DNA from: Nematostella vectensis
Taxonomy: Eukaryota > Cnidaria > Anthozoa > Actiniaria > Edwardsiidae
Length of the DNA: 64,000 bases
Direction: 5' to 3'
NCBI RefSeq assembly: GCF_932526225.1
Contig: NC_064047.1
Span: 8,228,994-8,292,993 of the forward strand
The notes beneath the pieces were generated by a model. The model made no database searches. It saw only the letters and a list, made by a program, of their open reading frames with translations, and was not told where the DNA came from. A program made the translations under genes and the position numbers. This document shows positions 46,601-55,254 of the stretch, one piece after another (within the stretch, counting starts at the first letter, position 1; each line of letters starts with the position of its first letter).

Positions 46601-49600
46601 CCGGCCTTGATAAGCGCATGCGCGACTTCGGTAGCGCCTTCGGTACATGCGGAGTGCAGAGCTGTGCCGCCGCTCGTGTCTCGCTCCTGCAAATACAAAA
46701 CGGTCAAGATGTGGATTTTTAGTACAGCACAGACTGAATGTGTTTTAACATTTCGCATTTTTGCATTTTAAAACACATCACACTTATAAAACAAGATTTG
46801 CTGCTATCTGAGCCTCGGCATGTTTTGAGCATGTACCTTAAATTTGTCGAAATCTCAGGCTAGCTGCTCTTATAAAAACGATCTTCTAAAAGAAAAGAGC
46901 GTATCTCATGTTGCGCCCCAAAAAAATGCCACTAACGTATTTGATGTTCAAGATGTTGGAATGAGGCTCTATATGCTTTGAGCTAGCAGATTTCCTTTAA
47001 GTTACAAGTTTTATCTCTTGTAACTTGTCTCGCAAAAACATATGTCTGCTGCGCGTTTTCTTACGTTTGAAACCCCCTCCCCAATTTGTTTTTCTAAAGT
47101 CGCAATTATTTTATAAAGAGACAATTTGGAACTGAGGACTGAAAGGTGAAAAGTTTCATGTGACGGCCTGTCGCAGCATAGTACTTGACGCAAAATAGCT
47201 GTCGTTGCGGCGGACGTCTCCCTCCCCTCCCTTGCTAAGAATAATGCTCTGTTGCTTACGTCGACTTTGACTGCAAGGCACTTGAGAAGTTCGACAGTGG
47301 AGTTCAGGTTACACTTGTTAGCCGCGTAGTGGAGGGGAGTAAGTCCATAGGTATCCTGAACATTAACATTCGCATCTTTACTCAGCAAGTACTGGATGAT
47401 AGCCGCATTTTGTGACTCTTCCACTGTAGGCTCTGGGATGTCTAGGGCTTCATCGCTACCCGCGGCCTTCAACAGAGCGTTCTGGGGACGAAGGAGATTA
47501 TAACACGTTATCTTATGGAAGGCGAATCACCCCGCCATTTTATGCTCCCGCTCAATGCCGAGTCACACAAAGCATCCATTTCCAGCGGCTAATTCAAGCA
47601 AGTAACCAATATATTTTTAATTGAATATTGTTAAAAACATATCAGACTTCATTCATAGCTTATTATTTTGAAGTTTCCTTGCGAATAAACCCTTTTTTCA
47701 CAATGATCAACAGCAAAAGAGTTGGTGATCGACATTCTTTAAGTTACACAGCAGCATATTCTGATAATAGAAAGAGCTTTGTCAAGTCAACTGATTGGTT
47801 AAGGCTGAGAGAGAGGCTATGAGGGTTATATCTGGTCCTGAAACAAAAGGAGCTCTTTTTCTTGTGTTATTTAGTTTGATAATGTGTAGGCGCATACACA
47901 GAGGGGGGGGGGGGGGGGGGGGGTGCAGAGTGCTCGCTCCCCCCTTGGTGGCCAAAAATGTTTTCTTCAAATACTATGCTTTTTCAATATAATATCTGTG
48001 ACTGCGTACCCCCCCTCCCCCTCAACCAATCCTGGGTACACGCCTTGGGCGAACAAGGGACGAAGCGAGGAGAATTCTGTGATACGTGCAGAGTATTATA
48101 AATTACCTGGATGACTTCAGCAACGTTAATGTCACTGGACATTACTTCACGGCTCATGCCTCGACGGAGCTTCGAAGAGACCCCAAAGCGTGCGGCAAAG
48201 TGCAAGGGCGTGGCCCCATCTTCCCCAGGAATATTTATATCTGTGGATAAATGAAGTGCAGTAAGATTTAAAAGGATGGACGGGGGCGGGGCGACAAGTT
48301 TAAATTGACACTTCTAGTCGTTCGTGTAGACGTGCTGTCTACACGAGAAACTTTTATTTTACAAATTTTCCGTGTGGTGATGCGGTAATGCCTTTAAACA
48401 GCGGTGATATAAAAATATAACAAAGTTTGTCATGACAATATGGTGCCTCTGACAAAGAGACAGACTGTGGCAGCAATAGCAGCGTTTTTAATAGTCCACA
48501 AGCATAAGAAAAGGGGGCCTACCAACTACTTTCATCGGGAAAACGTTTTGAGCATCTACACGATCAACTTTATGCACTAGGCAATCACAAAAAAAAAAAA
48601 ACTTGTCATTTTCCCCCGTCTACACGAGCACGTTTCTCATGTCACATAAAAATTGCCCGTGTAGACGGTTGCTTTCCTTCTCCAGAATATCTATATCTGT
48701 GGATATTTTAATCCCCGCGCTAGCATTGCAGGCAAAAACAGCCAAGATTTTTGGCCAGTAAAAATAGTCATAGTAGCATACCAAGTTGGGGGTTTTGTAA
48801 AGTAGTTCGTAACTACTATTTCTTTTGTCTTTTGGTCATGAGTTGAAAAGAGCGGTGTTCGTTATCCAAATTATTATTTTAGTATTCTAATAAGACTTGT
48901 ATAAAGTAGCAGCGATTTGCACAATTGAAGCATTCTCGATTGGCCTGGATAAATTTTCATGTCGCATTGAAATCGCCTCGAATTCCCATGCTATTTAAAC
49001 GTTGAGCTCGTGTGTGCTAAAACCGCCGCAAAAAAATGCAGCTGATGTTGCGTAACATAATTACTAGTTTTTTCTTCCCTAGCAGGTCCTTCTTGGTTTC
49101 CTTGGAATGTTTTGCGAATATGTTTATCACTTGCCTGCCCCGTTCTCCACCAATATCTTGACGACCTTCAGATGTCCATATCTGACGGCATAATGCAGGG
49201 GTGACGTTTTATCGTCATCGAGACGGTTCAACAGAAGCTGCTTTCTACTGTGGTGACGAGCAAGCTTGTTTAAGCGCTGTTCGATAAGCTCGGCTCTTCC
49301 ATCTCTCGCAGCCTAAGGAATAACACAAGTAGGATGAACGTCTCTAAAAATGCTCCGACGAAGGGCTAATGCTTGAAACGTAGGGGACTACACAGGTCTG
49401 AGAGAAGCACACAACATAGATTCTCCAGTGCAACCTTCCGGGAAGAGGGGGGAAGGGGGGGGGGGCTCTTCAAGGTAAAAGTGATAGGTATGCTCGTCGG
49501 GAAATTCGAAAAATACCCCTAAAATACATGCACACAAAAATTGTTACCCTAAAAAATACACCAGAAGCATTAAACAAACAATTTTAAACAGAAAAGCCTA

Positions 49601-51018
49601 TTTTTTTTTCTCGGATACCCCTAAAAAATACCGGAGGCCCAATTTTGACCCCTAAAAAATCGATAAGCATCCCTATCAATTCAACATGGAAAGAACGCCC
49701 CCGGGGCAACCTTATTTAAAACAGGTGTAAAAATAAAGTTAATAGCAAACAATTTCAAGAGGCCCAGAATAACTTTCAAATATTCCTTTCAATAAGAATA
49801 ACAACGGCAACAAATACAACAAAAACAGGTTTTAGGGTTGAATTCCGAAAAAAGTCAAGTTTTTATAAAGACAGTATACCATTATACATCCAGTTAAAAG
49901 ATCTAGACGGCAGAATACAATCTTTAATTGTTTAAGAATGTGAAAAATAAGGATGTATGTCATGTGTATATAAAGGGAATTTTATTGTAAAATATGGAAT
50001 GATAGATAACCTTTTTGTCGTGAATTTTACAGCTTATTTCTTGCTGTTTTATAAAGGATTGAGAACATTTTTACAAAACCCATGTCGTAACAGATGACTT
50101 ATTATAAAACACTTTACTAAGTCATGGTTCATTGACTAAAGCACTTTTCATTTAAAATAGATAGAAAATAAATAGAAATAACGCGATGCTATCGACACAT
50201 GATGACAATAAATGTTTAACCAAAACTTGAATATTATTGTTATTTCAAGTAGGCTCTATAAATTCTTAGTTTATGCAAGTTTGGACTTTATTATGACGCT
50301 ATCCCATGCACATAAAATGCACCATAAGATAAACTACTAATTAACACATTGGGATAACGAAAAAAAATTCAGAAGCAATAAGTAACAATTGAGGAAAATA
50401 GCACTGTATGACAAAAATTCAGAGCGAGATGTTATTTCCATTTCCAATCTTTATTTTTCAACATAGAAACAATAACCACAACAATCACAAATAAACAGGG
50501 CACTAACGAAAATTAAGATCATTCGTTTATATTTGCAAAATGGTCCGAAAATCTTAGGAACAGCAGGCTTACTAAAGATAATTTTAAATTTAAATATTAT
50601 TGCCAGTTTATATGGTTCTATTGCCAATAAGGTATATAATAGAATCAATCTACTAGAATAATCCATTCGCATGTTTGCCACTTTAATGGCTTTCGCTTTA
50701 CACTTGAATGGGTTCTATGTCGTGATGCTCTCTGTTACAACGTAAAACACAGGATTTTACACAGAAATAGGAGTCTCGATAGAAAACGGTTTCTGCTAGA
50801 GAATAACAACAACCTACCTGATGGAAGGTGATATTACTGTATTCGGGTGTTTCTGATACAACGGGAATCGGTAGTTCAGGTAGTTTCGGCAGAATTGGCG
50901 GCTGGTCGACATGGATAGGGTTTACTTGTGTCATCTCTATCGCTGCTTTTCCGTTAGCACTCGGATTCGTATGTACTTCGCCATCAGGATCTCTTAGATT
51001 GTAAGACATTACTTTCAT
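31100..51018 (-). CDS. TRPA1: TRPA1-like ankyrin-repeat cation channel, 22 exons
   Basis: Exons (minus strand): 51018-50818, 49312-49135, 48240-48107, 47481-47260, 46686-46507, 45763-45593, 44677-44520, 43836-43653, 43415-43308, 41257-41169, 40669-40523, 40237-40126, 39623-39487, 39054-38939, 38221-37941, 37308-37018, 36569-36439, 35819-35612, 34071-33913, 33338-33270, 32537-32367, 31273-31100. All phases agree; 1206 aa (human TRPA1 is 1119). A 67-residue N-terminus is followed by many ankyrin repeats (TPLHLAA-type) to about residue 680. S1-S2 are in exon 16, S3 in exon 17, S4-S5 in exon 18, pore and S6 in exon 19 (filter region MMIGEFEF, then LILMNLL|IGLAVDDI), and a C-terminal coiled coil in exon 22 (VLEGQNEDLVKKMSDMRTRV). 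TRPA channels are plasma-membrane sensors of irritants, oxidants or temperature. Intron 2 uses a GC donor. Several exon borders are tandemly duplicated. TRPA1 versus another TRPA paralogue is not settled. Confidence 0.9.
31310..31985. repeat. Minisatellite, ~30-bp unit (GACTGCTGCAATATGATGAT)
   Basis: About twenty imperfect copies in the last TRPA intron, each with ACAATAGTGACTGCTGCAAT followed by a variable ATGATG run. Variation in the number of GAT triplets gives unit-length differences. The His/Ser/Ile-rich open frames here are repeat artefacts. Confidence 0.85.
32598..32810. repeat. ~65-bp tandem repeat in a TRPA intron
   Basis: Three to four diverged copies marked by AACGCAACGTATTA, ATTAAGGTATG and ACATGTCAC. 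It is close to, but does not span, the acceptor of the exon at 32537. Confidence 0.7.
33160..33860. mobile_element. Several partial poly-G MITE copies in a TRPA intron
   Basis: Fragments with GGTATCATATGGAAAA, AAGAAAT-ACCC and long G runs occur at about 33160-33250, 33400-33545, 33545-33640 and 33720-33830, some adjacent and in opposite orientation, so insertion into one another is likely. Confidence 0.55.
34090..34790. repeat. CAT/ACC-rich minisatellite beside the TRPA pore exon
   Basis: Units of about 30-36 bp built from CCACCCTCATTATCATATTC and CATCATAACCATTACCA fill the intron just upstream (minus sense) of the pore exon 34071-33913. Long His/Ile/Thr-rich frames are artefacts of the triplet structure. 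Confidence 0.85.
35252..35580. mobile_element. Poly-G/poly-C inverted-repeat element copy
   Basis: CAGGCCCGTACCCAGG (35252) faces CCTGGGTACGGTCCTG (35564-35579), its inverted partner. Inside are G and C runs of up to ten. Same family as the copy at 27661-27823. Confidence 0.6.
35800..36060 (-). repeat. Tandem duplication spanning the acceptor and start of TRPA exon 18
   Basis: The real acceptor context (AGATCCTTGTCTTGTGTAG, then GTGTCGGGAGTGG) has copies upstream in minus sense: a similar acceptor near 35895-35915 and another near 35990-36010 followed by an intact copy of the exon start (GTGTCGTGAGTGGTTCAGTA). The copied coding part stops after about 40 nt. Confidence 0.75.
37325..37600. repeat. 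Degenerate ~25-bp repeat next to the TRPA exon 16 acceptor
   Basis: Repeated GATAGTCACACAACTA and ACGCAGATAGTCA elements fill the intron immediately upstream (minus sense) of the exon at 37308. On the transcript strand they give pyrimidine-rich TGTGTGACTATCTGCGT blocks ending in TAG-like sites. Confidence 0.65.
37659..37837. mobile_element. Poly-G MITE family copy (TRPA intron)
   Basis: It starts CAGGCACGTTCACAGGATTG and ends CCTGTGTACGCACCTG, with a ~22-base G run and the family core (GCATAGTATTTGAATATTCC, AAATGACCCACTTTTTGGCC). Confidence 0.75.
38545..38980 (-). repeat. 94-bp tandem repeat carrying the TRPA exon 14 end and donor
   Basis: The exon 14 end (CTTATTGACAAGCTGCCAG followed by GTACGCC at 38939/38938) is repeated at about 38846, 38751 and 38657, each with ACTGCCAG or GCTGCCAG then GTACGCC. 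A fifth, degenerate copy near 38556 has lost the GT. The unit comprises about 40 nt of exon and 54 nt of intron. Confidence 0.9.
39188..39525 (-). repeat. 40-bp tandem repeat carrying the TRPA exon 13 end and donor
   Basis: Eight copies of a unit reading, on the minus strand, TGCCTGGATATGGCTATTGA, CGACGGGAGGAA then GTAAGTAC. The first copy is the genuine end of exon 13 (CLDMAIDDGRK codons, donor at 39487/39486). Six copies keep GTAAGT; two (near 39203 and 39364) carry ATTAAGT instead. Confidence 0.93.
40265..40600 (-). repeat. Duplication of the TRPA exon 11 end with its donor
   Basis: The exon 11 end (GCCATAGAGGGTAACGT to GTGGACGCTAG then GTATGG, donor at 40523/40522) is repeated about 105 bp further into the intron (GTGGACACTAG then GTACGG, near 40428), keeping an ankyrin helix without stops. 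A third, much decayed trace (GGCCATGAAGGGTAACGTGC) lies near 40278-40297. Confidence 0.85.
41466..41937. repeat. 94-bp tandem repeat, 5 near-identical copies (TRPA intron)
   Basis: Units beginning GCGTACATCTGGCTAAAGTT and ending GGTGGATGGGAGAGCCTTTT repeat five times with very few differences, suggesting recent expansion. It does not include a known splice site. Confidence 0.92.
42171..42362. mobile_element. Foldback element with ~65-bp arms (TRPA intron)
   Basis: CAATACACCAGAAACTGGAA (42171) through CTTCTTCAGGGCAGTTTG is followed by its near-perfect inverted copy ending TCCAGTTTTTGGTGTATTG (42309), leaving almost no loop. A tail (TATTCATTGTT, GGTACGAGATC, GACAGTTTGGG) follows. The same stem and tail recur at 51739-51883. 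Confidence 0.75.
42400..43290. repeat. 13-bp minisatellite (TCCGTCTGTTGTG / TCCGTCTGGTGCA)
   Basis: About 65 units of a 13-mer starting TCCGTCTG or TCCGACTG alternate between two endings (TTGTG/TCGTG and GTGCA). A 13-bp unit shifts frame, and because few units hold stops, several overlapping Cys/Ser/Val-rich frames appear on both strands; none is a gene. Confidence 0.93.
44790..44905. repeat. (AAAAC)n / (GAAAC)n pentanucleotide repeat
   Basis: About 23 consecutive pentamers, mostly AAAAC with blocks of GAAAC at each end, in a TRPA intron. Confidence 0.95.
45871..46043. mobile_element. ~170-bp palindromic MITE (TRPA intron)
   Basis: Left end AATAGGCCATTCCAGCCATA and right end TATTGCTGGAATGGCCTATT form inverted repeats. 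GCGCGC-rich internal segments are also mirrored. No coding potential. Confidence 0.75.
47888..48045. mobile_element. Poly-G MITE family copy (TRPA intron 3)
   Basis: Starts GGCGCATACACAG then a ~20-base G run, and ends CCAATCCTGGGTACACGCC. It is in the opposite orientation to the copy at 27661-27823. Confidence 0.65.
48318..48672. mobile_element. Inverted-repeat element with CGTGTAGACG ends (TRPA intron 2)
   Basis: TCGTGTAGACGTGC and GTCTACACGAGAAACTTTTA near 48318-48355 are inverted at 48617-48671 (CCGTCTACACGAGCACGTTT, CCCGTGTAGACGG). CGTGTAGACG motifs occur at least four times. Non-coding. Confidence 0.6.
49418..50450. other. First TRPA intron, no other gene
   Basis: The intron between exon 1 (51018-50818) and exon 2 (49312) is AT-rich. 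A G-run with CCCTAAAAAATAC motifs at about 49440-49680 is probably another dispersed element. No coding frame is convincing. Confidence 0.5.
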
Positions 51019-52233
51019 CTATATGATAATATGCGCGAGCATTCAGCAACACTGTTCTTCGCTCGGCGACCATATAACACAAAATTTACATATAACACAA
51101 ACTGAATATGACGTCATAGGTTAGCTCGAGGCTCACCACAGCATTCCCATTGGACCAGAATGCATATGTTAATTTCCCTCCTCAAATAACACTAGATTAT
51201 ATTTTCTAGGAAAAATATATAAGAAAAAAAACATCAATCGTTTTTCGTACCAAAAATGATTAAATATGTGGTTACTCACTATCTTGTTTTGAGACTACCT
51301 CACTGCAAGCATTGTGAATGCCAACACAATAAAGCTGATCTCTAATCCCCTATCTTGTTACTAACCTGAACAAAACACTGAAATGCATGAGCAAACAAGC
51401 CTCTGGAAATTGTTTTATTAACAATAGTAGTTCACAATTTTCAACCCTTGCCATGCATTCAGACCTTCTATGTATTTTGTCTTGTGAATTTGTTGCTATG
51501 GATACTGTTGAGGCTAAAATTATTAAATAAATTACCACGTCAAGTATTGTTCTCATTTATTTCCTTCCGAGTCAAATTACAAGAATATAAAATGATTATA
51601 AGAATAACTATCCGAAAAATTAATTTGATTGATTTGTTAATTTTGTAATTTTTAAATCCTTCATCTGTGATCCCAAGCAGCTTTACAAACCCTACAATTT
51701 TAAATTATAACACTAACCGTATGTAGAAGTTTATCTTACAATACACCAAAAACTGGAAATCGACTCTGCCAAATTTTCGTCTTTAATAAGACTTCTTCAG
51801 GGGCCCTGATTTCCAGTTTTTGGTGTATTGTATTCATTGTTCTGGTACGAGATCGCGACAGTTTGGGATTTTTGATTCTATTAGAAGTTTTTCTTGAAAT
51901 AGCTACACAGGAACTGCATACAGCTTCCTTTCTTCCGATTGAATGTTCCATAATGAGTTACTGTAAATTCTACAGGTATGTAAATTTTTTATATAAATTT
52001 TTTTTTGTTAAGCACAATATCCAAGTTTTGAAGATTTTGCTGTTGTCAAGTAAGGTACTGTAGCTAGGACTGTTTTGATCAAATAGAATGCTTTGATTAG
52101 GAGTAAACGAAATTCAATAATAGCCATGGACAAAGTTCATGAAAGATATCAACAGATGGCTTGCCTATATGCAGAATGGCAATTATTATCACTATGATAA
52201 AACTAGTATTGGAGTAATGATTCATGTTTTTTT
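51019..52233. other. Intergenic, TRPA promoter side
   Basis: AT-rich sequence upstream of the TRPA start codon. Apart from the foldback copy at 51739-51883 I see no structure; no TATA box can be assigned with confidence. Confidence 0.45.
51739..51883. mobile_element. Second copy of the foldback element, right arm shortened
   Basis: Starts CAATACACCAAAAACTGGAA with the same arm as the 42171 copy, but the return arm lacks the middle (CCCTGATTTCCAGTTTTTGG). The tail TATTCATTGTT, GGTACGAGATC, GACAGTTTGGG is shared, showing that the tail belongs to the element. Confidence 0.7.
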
Positions 52234-55033
52234 TTATGAGGGCTCAATAAGGGTCGCTATGGCAATGCCTTTCTTATCATACTGGTCTGTATCTAGGCAA
52301 TTAAGCATGCAAGCCGCTACATCTGCACGTGGAATGCGGTGGGTGGTGCCAGTTTTGTTGCAGTAGACACCTTCTTCAATTTTGTATTTTCCATTTGGAG
52401 GATCTGCAAAAAGAGGAAACATAAACTTTTTCTCCTAGCGTATCACTGACTGCACCAAAAGAATTTTTAAACACGAGGTTCCGCTTTAAAAGGGAAAGCT
52501 CCTCCCACCCCCAAGCTCGATTTTGCAATTAAAATCAGAATACTGCCAAACTGTCACAAATCATAAGTCACCTGTAAAATTGCTCATCTCTGAGCCTCAG
52601 TCGGTTGGTACAGTATAAAACTTTTTCTGCACAGGTAAAAAAACAGTGTTGTAAAGAGAGTGGTGAATAATTGATTTGTCAACTCACGTTTTCGGTGCAA
52701 GTTTCCAAATTTTGTGTTATCCATAATATAGTGCATCTGCATATTCCCTGGATTATTGAGTGTGTTTTGCAGTAAGTGAAACAAAATTCAACCCACCATT
52801 AGTCAGTCCTGCAGGCCGCACTATGGTGTAGTTGATGCCTTCTTCCTTCTCAATCATGTGCTCCATGACACCCATGTCTTTAAGCATCCCATTTAGAAGA
52901 AGTGGCTTAATTATCCACTCTAGAGAGAACGGCCCCCCAGGAGTGGCCTCAGTACCCCATGATGTTTCAACAATCAGACGATTAACACCATGCCTACACA
53001 GTGAAATAAAAAATAAGTGATAGGTAATATAACATATACCTATTATCTAATGTAATAGAATTGCTAAAAAAAACTTTTTTCTCATATAAGTACATACCTC
53101 CCCCAAATAAACCCCTTCCTTAAAAGGTAGAAAGGGAGTCTCCCCCAAATAAATGGCATAATACATTTTAATTCACTTCTGCCTTAATTTTTAATATATG
53201 ACTTTCCTGTAAGATTTGTATCTAAAATTATTCTGCAGCCTCCAAAAATTACACCTCAACACCCTAAAAAAAAAAAAAAAAACATGAAATCATTTTTTTC
53301 TATTAGCAGAGAGCTGGATAACAGTCATGAAAAAAATTTCGATGCCAGATTTTGAATAGAGCTTAGCTTGCCCATTTAACAGCCCATTATTTATCCTATG
53401 TGCTCCCCACCCAGCTGACAGTTACTTACATCCAAACCCCCTCATCCTTTAAACCCCACAGGCTATGTGCCTGATAAACCAGGATAATTTATATACTTTT
53501 TCATAGTCTGTAGTATGCCCTTCATTGACTCAGAGTACTCCGTTGTTGGGTTGAAGATGCTGTGAAAAGCTGTTCCAAAAGTGGATAGGATTGCATCTTT
53601 TCCTTCAAATGAAGGAGAGAAGCTCTCAATATCAAATATATCTCCTTTTACAACAACCAGGTTGTCATTCCTAGACAGATAAAAAAAAACATGAGTCAGA
53701 GAGAAGAATTGGTACTGTGGAATCCTAATAATAATGATTCTGTTCAGATGACCTTTTAATATTTCCTTTTCATTGAGGTGCCCTTATTAGGCAGGTATAA
53801 ACTTGAAAAAAAAAATTTTATCAGGTCTGTGAAGACTGTTTTTTATAATGAGATGTCCTTATAACAGAGGTAGAAGCTTACAGAAAGATTATGGAGTTCT
53901 GTCAGGTCTATGAAAACTGTGTTCCTGATAACAAAGAGGCTTCTAGAGGAGGTAGGCTTCCACTTAGGTAAAAAATAAAATAGTAAATAACAATAATTTA
54001 TGCAGTAGTCATTTGAAACCCCCACCCCCATGGTACTGGGGAAGTGTGGGGTTAACGTGGGGTTTTAGAGCACTTTTGAACAAGAATCTGTCTCGAAGGG
54101 GGTGGGGGAATTGACAGTTTTTTACTCTAAGACTTCTCACCACCCTGGAGGTTTAAATACAAGTGAAAAGCATTACAAAATGTACTTTGCAAAGGTCATG
54201 TCAGTTTCTTGTTTGAGACTTTTTCTCTTCTGTAGCAAGAAAATCCATATACCAGCATGTGGCAAGTTGCATGGCAAAATGTGCAAAAACGATTAAGAAT
54301 GATAACTAAATACCATTTTAAGGCATGTAAATTTCAGGTAGTTGCCAATAGTTTGCATCCTGAGGGGTAGGGTCATTTGACTGCAGTTTTGTCCCAAAGA
54401 GGTGGGGGCTTTTCTGAGCTTTGTACAGGGTCAAACTCTAATTCCCACTCTTACCTGGAACCATGGAGATGGGGGTTCCAATTTCTTATATTGAAGACCT
54501 AGTGCTTTTCAGTTGTTATTAGTTTCAGTAAAGTGTTAATTTTGTACTTCAGAAGGAGAAATAAAAATGTTTAGATCAATTATCAGCTTTTTGTAGATTG
54601 TAGCTAGTAAATAAAAAAAATCAAAAGCAATTACTTAAGTATATCAAAAGTACTAGGTAGAAGGGGAATGTTGGAGGGGAGGGGGGTTGTTTTGGCCATA
54701 AAAGTACAGAGTTGGTACAATAAATTATTTATAACTGCGCATAAAGAAAAAAAACATGAAAGCGTCTATATTAGTTTTCGAGATCCAGGTCTACTCTACT
54801 CATCGATCAAAGTTCTACCTTCCTACAAACAAGAAATAAGTATTTTTAGTTACGCAACAAACATTTTCGCCATCCACATTTACATTAGCTTACTTGATCG
54901 TCATTTTCTCTGGACTTCTAGCGATGACAGTCACATGGTGACCTCTATCAAGCGCCTGTTGTACCACGTGTAGCCCTGTCTTTCCCGTGCCACCAAACAC
55001 AACAACCTTTTTGCTCGCTTGCACGGCCGCCAT
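52234..55033 (-). CDS. NAD(P)-binding oxidoreductase, BLVRB/NmrA-like
   Basis: Exons are 55033-54894, 53670-53497, 52993-52797 and 52403-52234 (stop TAA), in consistent phase, giving 226 aa. The N-terminus KKVVVFGGTGKTGLHVVQQA is a Rossmann beta-alpha-beta with the GxxGxTG dinucleotide loop, followed by VTVIARSPEKM, where NADP-preferring members carry a basic residue. GDIFDIESF and DAILSTFGTA are the usual second-half strands, and YTIVRPAGLTN near the C-terminus is the atypical-SDR motif shared with biliverdin reductase B/flavin reductase and NmrA-like proteins. Human BLVRB is 206 aa. Substrate is unknown; a cytosolic NAD(P)H-dependent reductase or redox-sensing role is inference. It starts 210 bp from, and divergent to, TRDMT1. 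Confidence 0.85.
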
Positions 55034-55254
55034 CTTTCTAATCCAGTGCACAATGTGTCTGAAGTTCTAAGCGCGGGCTTCATGTGTTGCTGTTTTATGG
55101 TCACCCTGTGGTACTTGATTCTTATTCAGCGGTTGTCTTCATGATACTAATCCTTTATGATTTTCTAGAAATATGTTTGGCTCTTAACGATTTTGGAGCT
55201 AGGATAATATTATTGAGTCCCATGAAGTATTTGAGTCGTCAAGATGGCGGACTC
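55025..55254. promoter_or_regulatory. Compact bidirectional promoter with YY1-type motifs at both start codons
   Basis: The start codons of the oxidoreductase (55033, minus) and TRDMT1 (55244, plus) are 210 bp apart. On each coding strand the start codon lies in AAGATGGCGG, the core YY1 element typical of short 5' UTRs. No TATA box is evident. Confidence 0.55.
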
